From Nitrosomonadaceae bacterium (GTDB taxonomy: Bacteria > Pseudomonadota > Gammaproteobacteria > Burkholderiales > Nitrosomonadaceae), in the NCBI GenBank assembly GCA_014190895.1, contig BJGV01000008.1, positions 1 to 54,136 on the forward strand: DNA of 54,136 nucleotides, read 5' to 3'. Within the stretch, counting starts at the first letter, position 1, and the number at the start of each line of letters is the position of its first letter. The position numbers were made by a program, and so were the translations under genes. This document shows, one piece after another, positions 28,846 to 38,722 of this stretch. Below the pieces are notes generated by a model that was not told the DNA's origin, did not search any database, and worked only from the letters and a program-made list of their open reading frames with translations.

Positions 28846-29676
28846 TTATTCGAATAAATTAATTATTCCGTCTAAGCCCACATAATTAATTATATGAGTA
28901 GCATTTCTCTGAATAATTGGTTTAGCGTGATAAGCTATACTTACTCCTGCTTCTGCCAACATTTGCAGATCGTTAGCACCGTCACCAATGGCAATTGACT
29001 GATTCTTCCTAAGATTTAATTCTTTGCAGATATTTCTCAGTATCTCAGATTTTTTCTGTGCATCTATAATTTCTCCTAATACCTTACCAGTAAACTTACC
29101 ATTTGCGATTTCAATCCTATTAGCAAAAGCATAATCTAATCCTAATTTTTTTTTCAATCGATCGGTAAAGAAAGAAAACCCGCCAGAAATGAGAATAATT
29201 TTTATGCCCATTAATTTCATTTCCCTTAGCATTCTCTCTGCACCAGAATTTAATTTAATTCGCTCATCATAAACTTTCTCTAATACGCCCTGATTTAAAC
29301 CTTTGAGTAGAGTCACACGTTGCCGAAAACCTTCTGAAAATTCAATTTCACCGCGCATTGCGCTGGCTGTAATCTTTGCTACTTGTGACTTAATACCGTG
29401 CATATCAGCCACCTCATCTATAGATTCAGCATTAACAAGAGTTGAGTCCATGTCTATTGCCACAAGACCAAAATCAGCAAGTCTCAACAATGGTTTGACA
29501 AAAGAGAAGTCAAGTTTAGCGCTTGAACAAAATTCCGGTATCTCATGTTGTTGGCTTGCGTCTATTAATCGAAAAGCCTGATCGGTAATTTTTACAATCC
29601 TTTTTGCTCCAGAGAATTTTTTTAGTTTTACTAAGTCACTAGTTTCGATCTCTAATCCCTGAATAATAAGATTCAT
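28846..29676 (-). CDS. serB: Phosphoserine phosphatase SerB
   Basis: HAD-superfamily phosphatase of 276 residues catalysing the last step of serine synthesis. The nucleophile motif is VAIDMDSTLVNAESIDEVA, with D75 and D77. HAD motif II is IILISGGFSFFTD near residue 168, and motif III is IAIGDGANDLQMLAEAG near residue 228. The N-terminal 70 residues are not a clear ACT domain, as in other betaproteobacterial SerB proteins. It converges with the efflux operon and lies 115 bases downstream of mfd on the same strand order (mfd is transcribed away from recJ, serB ahead of it). Confidence 0.95.
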   Translation of the reverse strand: MNLIIQGLEIETSDLVKLKKFSGAKRIVKITDQAFRLIDASQQHEIPEFCSSAKLDFSFVKPLLRLADFGLVAIDMDSTLVNAESIDEVADMHGIKSQVAKITASAMRGEIEFSEGFRQRVTLLKGLNQGVLEKVYDERIKLNSGAERMLREMKLMGIKIILISGGFSFFTDRLKKKLGLDYAFANRIEIANGKFTGKVLGEIIDAQKKSEILRNICKELNLRKNQSIAIGDGANDLQMLAEAGVSIAYHAKPIIQRNATHIINYVGLDGIINLFE

Positions 29677-29772
29677 GCTGTCAATTCCTGTAAATAAAAT
29701 ATAACAATTTTAGTCACGTTTATCACGTAATTATGAAACAGATTCTATTAAAATAGAGCCGATCTAATAATT

Positions 29773-29788
29773 ATTGAGGGTGCTCAAT
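29773..29788 (-). terminator. Possible hairpin just after mfd
   Basis: ATTGAG (29773-29778) and CTCAAT (29783-29788) form a 6-base-pair stem with a four-base loop, three bases after the mfd stop codon. No T-run follows on the minus strand, so it is a weak candidate. Confidence 0.25.
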
Positions 29789-29791
29789 TTA

Positions 29792-32700
29792 TTAAATTTT
29801 TAATGTGCTTAACTCATTAATTAAGTTTTTTATACGCACTACACGTTCTGTAACGTCTACAATCTTCGATTCAATTCTTAAACGATCTGGGCCAGATAAT
29901 CGGTACTCACTATCATTCTGAACAAGAGTAATAAGTTTAACCACATCCAGATGAGGATCTGGAACAAATTGAAATAAAATACTGTCTACATTAGCATCTA
30001 TACGCCTAATACCGAGAGGTTTAGCTATAATACGGAGATAGTGGCAGTCTAATAATGTTTTAACTGGAGCCGGTAACAAACCAAAACGATCGATTAATTC
30101 TTGTTGCATATCATCCAACTGATTACAATCTCTGCAGTTAGCCATGCGCTTATATAAAATTAAACGCTCGTGTACATCATTGCAATAATCATCCGGCAAT
30201 ACGGAAGGTGCGTGTAAATTAATTTCAGTTGTAACGCCTAATGGATTTTGCATATCTGGTTCACGGCCATCTTTCAAAGACTTTACGGCGGTATCTAGCA
30301 TGACAGTATAGAGATTAAAACCTATCTCTTGCATTTCACCACTTTGCGATTCTCCCAAAACTTCGCCTGCACCACGAATCTCTAAATCATGCATGGCAAG
30401 GTAATAACCTGCCCCTAATTCTTGCATTACCTGAATAGCGTCAAGACGTTTTTTAGCCTGAGTTCCCAGAGCTTCTTCCTCTGGTACCAACAAGTATGCA
30501 TATGCTTGGTGATGAGAGCGCCCGACTCGTCCACGTAACTGATGTAATTGAGCTAAACCAAATTTGTCTGCGCGATTAATAACAATAGTGTTGGAACTTG
30601 GGACATCAATCCCAGTTTCAATGATAGTGGTGCAAAGTAATAAATTAAATTGTTGGTGATAAAAGTTTTTCATTACATGTTCTAGATCACGCTCGCGCAT
30701 CTGCCCATGAGCAACACAGATATGTGCCTCTGGTAATAATTTTACAAGCTTGTCATACATAGACTGTATGGTATCTACATTATTATGTAGGAAATAAATT
30801 TGCCCACCACGCTTCAATTCTCGCAAACATGCTTCGCGAATAATTCCTTCAGAAAAATGACTTACAAAAGTCTTAATGGAAAGTCGTCTATACGGTGCAG
30901 TAGCAATCACCGAGAAATCACGCAAGCCTTCTAATGACATGGCAAGAGTACGGGGAATTGGAGTGGCTGTAAGTGTCAGCACATCTACTTCAGAACGAAG
31001 ATTCTTAAGTTGCTCTTTCTGACGAACGCCGAATCGGTGCTCTTCATCAATAATTACCAATCCAAGATTTTTGAATTGCACACTTTTTTGAATTAATTTG
31101 TGTGTGCCAATAACTATATCTACAGATCCCTGAGCTAGCCCTGCTAATACCTGAGTTTGTTCTTTTGCTAAACGAAAGCGTGATAATTCAGCTATTTTTA
31201 CCGGCCATTGGTCAGCAATTAATCCAAAACGATCAGAAAAATTTTGGAAATGTTGTTCTGCCAATAATGTAGTAGGAACTAATATTGCCACTTGTTTACC
31301 GTCAGCAATAGCAATAAAAGCTGCTCGCAATGCTACTTCAGTTTTACCAAAACCTACATCGCCACAGATTAATCGATCCATCGGTTGACCTGAAGTCATA
31401 TCTTTAATCACTGCATTAATCGCAGCTGCTTGATCAGGGGTCTCCTCAAAACCAAATCCTTCAGAAAATGCTTCATAGTCATGTTGCTTGAAACTAAAAG
31501 CATGACCTAAACGAGCTGTTCTTTGAGCATAGAGATTAAGTAATTCTGCGGCGGTATCGCGTACTTGTTGCATCGCTTTGCGCTTGGCTTTATCCCATTG
31601 CCCGCTACCAAGCTTGTGCAATGGAGCAGATTCTTTTGCTACACCACTGTATCGTCCGATAAGGTGCATTTGTGAAACTGGCACATAAAGTTTATCGCCA
31701 CCGTCATATTCTAGAGATATAAATTCACTCAGTTGAGCAAGTTCTAGGTGATCAAAATCTATATCCACCAAGCCTAAGTAACGACCAACGCCGTGTTGCT
31801 CATGAACCACCGGATCACCAATTTTTATTTCAGACAGATCACGTAGCATTGTGTCTGCTGTCGGACTGATTATCTTAGATCGACGCTTGTATTGTCCAGG
31901 AACATGAGTTGCGTAGAGATCATTCTCGGTAATGAAGGCTAATTTAACATCTGATAAAATAAATCCATCATGAAGCTGAGCTACACTGAGCATCAAAGCT
32001 TTATTACTTACTAAGAATTGCGCATAATCAATACAGTAATCTGGGTATAAATCATACTGTCTGAAATAATCTGCAATTAATTCTCGTCTCCCTAGACTTT
32101 CCGCTAAAATCAATATACGTCCGCCTAGGAGTGTAAATTCAAGAATAAATTTAGCAAGATTCTTAGTTGGATTGCTAGCATGTCGATTAACTCGAATAGA
32201 TGGTAATTGACTTGATATGTCTTTAACTTTATATTTTTTTTCATGCTTATAAAATTGAATTTCAATACGCGGGTATAGTTTGAGTGCGCAAAAAAAATCT
32301 TCTGCAGTCAAGAAAAGATCTCTTGGCGCTAACAAAGGTCGATTACTGTCACCTCGTAGTAGCAAATAACGAGATTGAGTATCTCGCCAAAAATCTTCTA
32401 TTGTTGAGTGGATATCATGATGCAAGCATATCAACGCGGACTGTGGAATATATTGAAATAGTGTAGCGGTTTGTTCGAAGAATAGCGGGAGGTAATATTC
32501 AATGCCTGTAGGTATAATTCCCTGATTTATATCTTTGTAAATACGGCTTTTTGATGGATTGCCATCAAATTTTTCACGAAAATTACTACAAAAAAGAGTG
32601 CGACCAGCTTTATCAAAAGAAAATTCATGAGCAGGTAACAATCTTATCTCATCAACTGGGTAAATACTTCTTTGGGTGTCAATATCAAAAGTGTGTATGG

Positions 32701-33265
32701 TTTCTATTTCCCTGTCTAAAAGATCTATACGGTAAGGTAACGGACTGCCCATCGGAAACAAATCAATTAATCCGCCTCGTATGCCGTATTCCCCAGGTGC
32801 AAGCACTTGAGTCACATGCGTATATCCAGCAAGAGTCACTTGTTCGCGCAACATTTCTAAATCAAGTATTTCACCTCGTTTAAGAAAAAAAGTGTGGGCA
32901 GCAAGATACTCTCGCGGTGGCATACGATAGATGGCAGTAGTAATAGGGGTAAGCAATATGTCACAAGCACCGTTCATAATCTGATAAAGCGTAGCCAATC
33001 TCTCTGAAACTAAATCATGATGGGGTGAAAGTGCGTCGTAGGGTAGTGTTTCCCAATCAGGTAAAAGATGAATCTTAAGATTGGGTGCGAAAAATGGAAT
33101 CTCTTCTAATAATCTTTGTGCAGCTAAGGCGCTTGCTGTAAAAACAACAATGGGTCTCAATTGCTCTGTTGCTAATTTTGCAAGAGCGAATGCATCATCA
33201 GAGCCATTGGAATGTTGATAACGGACTATTGATTTAGGCGAAAAAAAATTATCCTTGGGTGACAT
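29792..33265 (-). CDS. mfd: Transcription-repair coupling factor Mfd
   Basis: ATP-driven translocase that removes RNA polymerase stalled at DNA lesions and recruits UvrA; 1157 residues, full length. A UvrB-like N-terminal module covers roughly residues 1-340 (PDWETLPYDALSPHHDLVSE). A CarD-like RNA-polymerase interaction domain lies near 480-545 (GDPVVHEQHGVGRYLGL). The RecG-like motor has Walker A GDVGFGKTE (635-643), DEEHRFG (740-746) and TATPIPRTLAMS. The TRCF C-terminal domain, which masks UvrA binding, ends the protein. It stands between serB and recJ on the minus strand, with 144 bases to recJ. Confidence 0.97.
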   Translation of the reverse strand: MSPKDNFFSPKSIVRYQHSNGSDDAFALAKLATEQLRPIVVFTASALAAQRLLEEIPFFAPNLKIHLLPDWETLPYDALSPHHDLVSERLATLYQIMNGACDILLTPITTAIYRMPPREYLAAHTFFLKRGEILDLEMLREQVTLAGYTHVTQVLAPGEYGIRGGLIDLFPMGSPLPYRIDLLDREIETIHTFDIDTQRSIYPVDEIRLLPAHEFSFDKAGRTLFCSNFREKFDGNPSKSRIYKDINQGIIPTGIEYYLPLFFEQTATLFQYIPQSALICLHHDIHSTIEDFWRDTQSRYLLLRGDSNRPLLAPRDLFLTAEDFFCALKLYPRIEIQFYKHEKKYKVKDISSQLPSIRVNRHASNPTKNLAKFILEFTLLGGRILILAESLGRRELIADYFRQYDLYPDYCIDYAQFLVSNKALMLSVAQLHDGFILSDVKLAFITENDLYATHVPGQYKRRSKIISPTADTMLRDLSEIKIGDPVVHEQHGVGRYLGLVDIDFDHLELAQLSEFISLEYDGGDKLYVPVSQMHLIGRYSGVAKESAPLHKLGSGQWDKAKRKAMQQVRDTAAELLNLYAQRTARLGHAFSFKQHDYEAFSEGFGFEETPDQAAAINAVIKDMTSGQPMDRLICGDVGFGKTEVALRAAFIAIADGKQVAILVPTTLLAEQHFQNFSDRFGLIADQWPVKIAELSRFRLAKEQTQVLAGLAQGSVDIVIGTHKLIQKSVQFKNLGLVIIDEEHRFGVRQKEQLKNLRSEVDVLTLTATPIPRTLAMSLEGLRDFSVIATAPYRRLSIKTFVSHFSEGIIREACLRELKRGGQIYFLHNNVDTIQSMYDKLVKLLPEAHICVAHGQMRERDLEHVMKNFYHQQFNLLLCTTIIETGIDVPSSNTIVINRADKFGLAQLHQLRGRVGRSHHQAYAYLLVPEEEALGTQAKKRLDAIQVMQELGAGYYLAMHDLEIRGAGEVLGESQSGEMQEIGFNLYTVMLDTAVKSLKDGREPDMQNPLGVTTEINLHAPSVLPDDYCNDVHERLILYKRMANCRDCNQLDDMQQELIDRFGLLPAPVKTLLDCHYLRIIAKPLGIRRIDANVDSILFQFVPDPHLDVVKLITLVQNDSEYRLSGPDRLRIESKIVDVTERVVRIKNLINELSTLKI

Positions 33266-33409
33266 TTTATTTGATCATAGAGATTAATTAAAACAACATC
33301 TATCTAACTTACTACCTCAGAAATTAAACATTACGCACCAACTATTAAATTTAACTTTTTTATTAAACCAGTATTAGTATTTCTGTAGGTATGCACTTAC
33401 ATGACACGC

Positions 33410-35173
33410 TCATTGTATAGCTGGAGTCCAGTGATCCAAAATAAGCTGTAATTTAGCTTCGCCACTGTACTCGTTAACTTTCATTTGATAAATAGCATCT
33501 ATGATTCTTGGAAGAGGAGGGGTGTGATAAAAGAATAACATTCCATCATAAATATAATTAGATTTATTATTTTCTGTATCTAATATCCGCTTTCTCAGTT
33601 TTAATTTGAGATGTTTGTCGCCTACTATTCGCTGATTTTCTACATAAAAATGAGCCTGAAATGTAGGGTACGGAAACCCTTGTCCCCAAACCTGATCAGC
33701 CAATCGCTTTGCCAATTCTATGTTAATTTCTGATTCATCGAGATTCCCATCTGTTTCTATAACGCGCATAAGATCAGCTGGGGTTAATAATGCTTTAGTT
33801 ACTTCTTCGAAAGCATCACGGAATCTGGAAAAATTACTTGCGCTAATAGTTAATCCGGCTGCTGCTGAGTGACCACCAAATTTAAGTAATAAACCGGGGT
33901 GACGTTTAGAAACCAAGTCCAGTGCATCACGTAAATGAAAGCCATGAATAGATCGACCAGAACCTTTTATTTCATCATTATTGCCAGGAGCAAATACAAT
34001 GACAGGACAATGAAACTTATCTTTAATGCGTGATGCGAGTATGCCAATCACACCTTGGTGCCAATTAGGATTAAATAAACTTAAACTAAGGGGAGCATTA
34101 GTTTCACTTTCTAAGCACTCTTTTTCAGTAATTTTTTCTAACATAGTTAACGCATCATCTCGCATACTCTCCTCAATTACTCGACGTTGACGGTTCAAAG
34201 CATCTAGCTGTAAAGCAATTTGTTCAGCGCGATACAAATCGTCAGTGATAAGACATTCAATGCCTAGCGCCATATCATCAAGTCGCCCTGCAGCATTTAA
34301 TCTAGGGCCTAGCAAAAATCCAAGTTCGTAAGTAGACGTCTGTTTGAAATTTCTTTTTGCTACTTGAAGAAGGGCGCTGATGCCTGCACAACTTTTCCCT
34401 TTACGAATACGCTGCAAACCTTGCTGTACCAAAATTCTATTATTATCATCAAGCCTTGCTACATCGGCTACGGTCCCAAGCGCCACTAGATCAAGTAAAT
34501 TGGAAAGATTGGGCTCTCTCTTTGTGGAAGCAAATGCTCCTCGTTTCCGTAATTCAGCTCTAAGTGCAAGCATAAGATAAAACATTACACCCACTCCAGC
34601 TATGCTCTTACTTGAAAAATTACAGCCAGGTTGGTTAGGATTTATAATAAAGAAAGCATCTGGTAACACATCTCCCGGTAAGTGATGATCGGTGATGAGT
34701 ACCTGCATACCAAGACGATTGGCTTCGGACACACCCTCCACACTAGCAATTCCATTATCAACCGTAATAAGCACATCAGGGTATGCTGCAGTATTATTGG
34801 CAGCAAACTGCACAATTTCTGGTGTCAAACCATAGCCGTATTTAAAACGATTAGGTACAAGATAATCTACTATCGCACCAAATTCTCTTAACGCACGTAT
34901 ACCTACAGCGCATGCAGTAGCTCCATCAGAATCGTAATCGGCTATGATCAAAAGACGTTTTTCTGCGGCAATAGCATCGGCAAGAAAAGCTGCCATTAGC
35001 GAATTATTTCTCAAATTTTCATATGGAATTAATCGGGATAGATCTGTCTCAAGTTGATCGGGATTAACAATACCACGTGCTGCATAAATACGAGCCAACA
35101 CGGGATGGCAATTATGTTGAATTAGTGCATTGAAAGCTTGTGGAACATAATTTCGAACGGTGATTTTTTGCAT
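33410..35173 (-). CDS. recJ: Single-stranded-DNA-specific exonuclease RecJ
   Basis: 5'-to-3' single-strand exonuclease of the RecF recombination and mismatch-repair pathways, 587 residues. The DHH phosphoesterase motifs are IIADYDSDGATACAVG near residue 75, DVLITVDNGIAS near residue 133, and the DHH itself in VLITDHHLPGD near residue 159. The DHHA1 domain has KFGGHSAAAGLTI near residue 430. A C-terminal OB-like domain follows. It is 75 bases downstream of the COG4255-type gene, an arrangement I associate with betaproteobacteria, and the two are probably cotranscribed. Confidence 0.97.
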   Translation of the reverse strand: MQKITVRNYVPQAFNALIQHNCHPVLARIYAARGIVNPDQLETDLSRLIPYENLRNNSLMAAFLADAIAAEKRLLIIADYDSDGATACAVGIRALREFGAIVDYLVPNRFKYGYGLTPEIVQFAANNTAAYPDVLITVDNGIASVEGVSEANRLGMQVLITDHHLPGDVLPDAFFIINPNQPGCNFSSKSIAGVGVMFYLMLALRAELRKRGAFASTKREPNLSNLLDLVALGTVADVARLDDNNRILVQQGLQRIRKGKSCAGISALLQVAKRNFKQTSTYELGFLLGPRLNAAGRLDDMALGIECLITDDLYRAEQIALQLDALNRQRRVIEESMRDDALTMLEKITEKECLESETNAPLSLSLFNPNWHQGVIGILASRIKDKFHCPVIVFAPGNNDEIKGSGRSIHGFHLRDALDLVSKRHPGLLLKFGGHSAAAGLTISASNFSRFRDAFEEVTKALLTPADLMRVIETDGNLDESEINIELAKRLADQVWGQGFPYPTFQAHFYVENQRIVGDKHLKLKLRKRILDTENNKSNYIYDGMLFFYHTPPLPRIIDAIYQMKVNEYSGEAKLQLILDHWTPAIQ

Positions 35174-35248
35174 GCAAGATGTTGATTACACAAAGACAAT
35201 GGATAGGATTAACTTTAGTAGAATCTAAGCTATGAGAGCAGTGTTAAT

Positions 35249-36319
35249 TTAATCAGCATAGATTGATAACGATTTATTCGTACGCCAGAATTTCCATAGA
35301 CTATTACTGACTATAGAAAAATTCTTAACTCTATTCTGATCAGTAGTTGTAATTATTAGTTGATCCAACTCGCCGTTTTTTAATGACAATAACAGGGGCG
35401 CAAACCAATTCACCTCCAAATTCTTTATACTCTCTTGCCAACCATGGATATCTTCATACTGCACTCTCCCATGCAGAGTGTTTATCATAACAAGATGGCT
35501 GCCGGATATGGCTAATTGTGACCATTTATCTACATAATCTGAGAGAGTATTGTAATTTATACCAGAGATTGATGCCAAACTACGACAGAATGTATCGTTG
35601 CTCCATATATGTGTATATGGGCAATTAAATGACTGCGGCATAATTCCCCCGCCCCAGAACCAAACACTATTGATAGGTAGCTCGCCGCGCGCTTCCCGTG
35701 CCTGGTTAAGAGGGTGCTCATGCAGTAGCATTTGAATTTCATTGGAGATATTATTCCACGTCATACTGTCTGCTCCAGATGGCATGAAATCATTTATATC
35801 TTTGCCAGCAACTTCATCGAGAGAACAAGTCATGAGATTTGGTACATGTGCTAAATGCAGATACCAGCGATCAGAATGTATTGATTGGAAAAATATCTTA
35901 CCTTGTTCGGTGTCACTCGATAAAGAATGATATCGATTATTAGAGAAATGATAATTTAGTGCGCTAACAAATTGATTTGCCTCATCTATTGAGATCTCAA
36001 AAATTTGACTATCAGCCAATATAATATCATTGCGTTCAATACGCAGGTGTACTGGGTCAGCTCGCAGCCAATATCCATCTTTCGCTTGCGCCTCTTTTGC
36101 ACCGTCTACCTGGAGCGTAATGATCGCCACAGGCCAATCATTTTGTTTTACTACGCCAAAGGCACTGCATAACCATGCTTCTGTTCCCTGAGACTTTTCA
36201 TCAGAGAATGAACCTTTAGCTAACAAAGTTTCAAGTGCTGGCAATGATAATTCTCGATAAATCTCCGGTGTCAATAATTCTGATCGCAATAAATCAGGAA
36301 TAAAAATATGTACACTCAT
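35249..36319 (-). CDS. Conserved betaproteobacterial protein of unknown function (COG4255 type, often labelled phosphoglycerate mutase-like)
   Basis: A 356-residue cytoplasmic protein with no signal peptide or membrane segments. I choose the ATG at 36317-36319 (MSVHIFIPDLL) rather than the upstream in-frame TTG, which would add five residues. Recognisable parts are LPALETLLAKG, a histidine/tryptophan-rich middle (SDRWYLHL), and the segment LPINSVWFWGGGIMPQ near residue 220, which is the best-conserved block of this family. Databases sometimes label it a phosphoglycerate-mutase-related or regulatory protein, but I see no metal-binding motifs that would support this. It lies directly upstream of recJ. 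Function unknown. Confidence 0.75.
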   Translation of the reverse strand: MSVHIFIPDLLRSELLTPEIYRELSLPALETLLAKGSFSDEKSQGTEAWLCSAFGVVKQNDWPVAIITLQVDGAKEAQAKDGYWLRADPVHLRIERNDIILADSQIFEISIDEANQFVSALNYHFSNNRYHSLSSDTEQGKIFFQSIHSDRWYLHLAHVPNLMTCSLDEVAGKDINDFMPSGADSMTWNNISNEIQMLLHEHPLNQAREARGELPINSVWFWGGGIMPQSFNCPYTHIWSNDTFCRSLASISGINYNTLSDYVDKWSQLAISGSHLVMINTLHGRVQYEDIHGWQESIKNLEVNWFAPLLLSLKNGELDQLIITTTDQNRVKNFSIVSNSLWKFWRTNKSLSIYAD

Positions 36320-36396
36320 CACCAAACGATACAAGTGAACAAGTAGTTGATATGATTACAGATTAGGTCCATATTAATATAGTGAGTGAATATAAA

Positions 36397-36705
36397 TCAG
36401 ATCCTCAGTCGTTCAACTACACGGCCATTCTGCAGATGCTCTTCAATAATTTCATCGATATCTTTCTTATCTACATAGGTGTACCAAATTTCTTCTGGAT
36501 AAATCACTATTACCGGGCCATCATTACAACGATCAAGACAGCCAGCCAAATTAATTCGTACTTCACCCTTGCGATTAAGCTTTAGATTCTTGATGCGATC
36601 TTTGGCATAATCAAGTATTTCTTTAGCACCGTGATTGTTGCAACATGATGCTTCTGCCTCACGCTGATTAACACAAAAGAATACATGCTGTTTGTAATAA
36701 CTCAT
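36397..36705 (-). CDS. Thioredoxin-like [2Fe-2S] ferredoxin
   Basis: A 102-residue protein of the thioredoxin-fold [2Fe-2S] ferredoxin family. The cluster cysteines are C11 in FFCVNQR, C21 or C22 in SCCNNHG, C56 and C60 in LAGCLDRCNDGP. The C-terminal part (VIVIYPEEIWYTYVDKKDIDEI) is the usual family ending. It probably acts as a small electron carrier; the partner is not known. It lies between the polyamine importer genes (117 bases upstream) and the COG4255-type gene on the minus strand, and may be expressed with the importer. Confidence 0.9.
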   Translation of the reverse strand: MSYYKQHVFFCVNQREAEASCCNNHGAKEILDYAKDRIKNLKLNRKGEVRINLAGCLDRCNDGPVIVIYPEEIWYTYVDKKDIDEIIEEHLQNGRVVERLRI

Positions 36706-36822
36706 AAGTAAATGATACGCAATAACATAAAAGTGTTCAACTCTAGTTGTGTTTAGCGGATAAAAACGTACGCGGTTTATGGTAGTTTAGGATGCAACCT
36801 TGGCTAGATGTAAACTGACCTG

Positions 36823-37941
36823 CTATCTCAATTTTATCTCGGTCCATATACGACCAAGCAAACGTCGCTGGTTACGGTTAAAATCTCGTAACATCTCCAG
36901 CCGCGTGAAAGACTCTTGATCTGGAAATATTGCCTTATTCTCAATAATATCTTTTCTTATAGATTGGATTGCATGTGTATTTGGATTACCAGAACCAATT
37001 AAATTAGTCAATTCTGCAGAATTTTTTCCATCCAGCATAAATTCGATGAATTGATAAGCAAGATCAGGACGAGAACCATCTTTATGTAACACAATGCTGT
37101 CAAGCGATAATACTGCTCCTTCCTTAGGTATCCGGTAGATAATATTAAATTTACGTCCCGTATTTTTAGCATCTAACGCCGCCTGGAATATGTCATTAGA
37201 ATAGCCATGTACTACCCATAAATTACCAACCGCCAACTCTTTTACATAACTAGCATTACTAAAAGCCGCCCAATAAGGTTTCGCGCGTGCAATTAATTCT
37301 TGGGCTTTTTTCCAATGTTTTTCGTCGGTATCGTTAACAGGGTAGCCCAAATATCTTAACGCAATAGCCATTAGTTCTCGCTGACTATCTAAAACAGTCA
37401 CGCGCCCTTTAATTTTCTCAAGATACTGTGGCTCAAAAATAATTGCCCAGGTATCCGTGGGCAGATTCAGTTCCTGTATAATTTTTTGATTAAAACCCAA
37501 TAAAGTCAAAGTATAAGCATAAGGGATAGAGTATTTATTACCTGGATCAAATGAAGAATTGAGATAACGAGGATCTATATTCTTAAAGCTGGGTAATAAT
37601 TTTTTGTCTAAAGGTTTCAGAGCGCCCTGACGAATTAAAGTCTCTACAGCATTTCCTGTTGGCACGATAATATCGTAACCAGTCGCACCAGCTACTAGCT
37701 TTGCTAACATTTCTTCATTATCTGAATAGTAGTCCTGCGAAAGCTCGCAATTGCAATACTGTTCAAATCGTTCTACCGTATCTGCGGAAATGTAATTGTT
37801 CCAATTAAACAAATACAAAACATTTTTTTCCTTAGCAACCACAGTTGTATTTATTTTTTGATCGGCCTGACTTGGAAAAGATAGTACCAATGACTGCAGA
37901 AATATCACCGCTATTGCTGAAATAAATCTACGTGGATTCAT
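36823..37941 (-). CDS. potF: Polyamine ABC transporter substrate-binding protein (PotF/PotD type)
   Basis: Periplasmic binding protein of 372 residues for putrescine or spermidine. A signal peptide with probable cleavage after SQA (about residue 26) is visible. The mature protein has YLFNWNNYISADTVERFEQY, the polyamine-binding start of this family. YDIIVPTGNAVETLIRQGAL near residue 105 and the central WVVHGYSNDIFQA fit PotF/PotD. The start overlaps the end of potI by 14 bases. It is last in the order ATPase, permease, permease, binding protein. Which polyamine is taken up cannot be decided by eye. Confidence 0.9.
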   Translation of the reverse strand: MNPRRFISAIAVIFLQSLVLSFPSQADQKINTTVVAKEKNVLYLFNWNNYISADTVERFEQYCNCELSQDYYSDNEEMLAKLVAGATGYDIIVPTGNAVETLIRQGALKPLDKKLLPSFKNIDPRYLNSSFDPGNKYSIPYAYTLTLLGFNQKIIQELNLPTDTWAIIFEPQYLEKIKGRVTVLDSQRELMAIALRYLGYPVNDTDEKHWKKAQELIARAKPYWAAFSNASYVKELAVGNLWVVHGYSNDIFQAALDAKNTGRKFNIIYRIPKEGAVLSLDSIVLHKDGSRPDLAYQFIEFMLDGKNSAELTNLIGSGNPNTHAIQSIRKDIIENKAIFPDQESFTRLEMLRDFNRNQRRLLGRIWTEIKLR

Positions 37942-38722
37942 TATTTTTTCTTACATACAAAAAACTAGAACTAAGTTTGATCCCAATAATAATCGTAAAT
38001 AACGTCAATAGCATCAACAGGGTAGAAATGGCATTTACTTCCGGGGTTACTGCAACTTTTATCATGGTATAAATCTGAATCGGCAGAATTGGATCACCCA
38101 CACCTTTGGTAAAAAAAGTGATAATAAAATCATCAATAGACAATGTAAATGACATTAATGCTCCCGCAATCATTGCTGGCATTATTAGTGGCAATGTAAC
38201 GAGATGGAAGCATTGCCAAGAGGATGCACCCAAATCACGAGCCGATTCAAAGATACTCTCATCCATATCTTGCAATCTAGATTTCACTATAATAGCCACA
38301 AAGCCAATACAAAATGTAGTGTGCGCAATGATAATCGAAACCATTCCAAGTGTCAGATTCAGAACCTGTAGAAAAAATAATAGTAACGATACGCCGAGCA
38401 AAATTTCTGGCATCGCTATCGGTGCAAAGAATAATATGGACAACACTCTAAGTTTATACCGATGTATTGCTAGACCAGCCATAGTACCAAGTATCGTGGC
38501 ACCAAAACTTGAGCTGATGGCAATAATAAGAGAATTGCATACAGCAATAAGCATTTCTTTATTGTTAAATAAAGCCTCGTACCAAGATAAAGTAAAGCCC
38601 ACCCATTCGGTGTTAAGCTTAGAGTCATTGAATGAATATATGACCACAATAGCAAGCGGAATATAGAGAAAAATATAAACCAGAGCTCCTGCAATCCATA
38701 GTTTAGAGTGACTATGTCGCAT
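37928..38722 (-). CDS. potI: Polyamine ABC transporter permease (PotI/PotC type)
   Basis: Inner-membrane permease of 264 residues with about six hydrophobic segments. The start LWIAGALVYIFLYIPLAIVV and FNDSKLNTEWVGFTLSWYEAL are typical of PotI/PotC. The EAA loop that contacts the ATPase reads FESARDLGASSWQCFHLVTL, near residue 160. It overlaps potH by 11 bases and potF by 14, so the four genes are surely one transcription unit with coupled translation. Confidence 0.92.
   Translation of the reverse strand: MRHSHSKLWIAGALVYIFLYIPLAIVVIYSFNDSKLNTEWVGFTLSWYEALFNNKEMLIAVCNSLIIAISSSFGATILGTMAGLAIHRYKLRVLSILFFAPIAMPEILLGVSLLLFFLQVLNLTLGMVSIIIAHTTFCIGFVAIIVKSRLQDMDESIFESARDLGASSWQCFHLVTLPLIMPAMIAGALMSFTLSIDDFIITFFTKGVGDPILPIQIYTMIKVAVTPEVNAISTLLMLLTLFTIIIGIKLSSSFLYVRKNNEST

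Noticed and set aside
38106-38666. 186-codon plus-strand frame
   Set aside because: It lies entirely within potI on the opposite strand, which has clear permease motifs and coupled overlaps with its neighbours.
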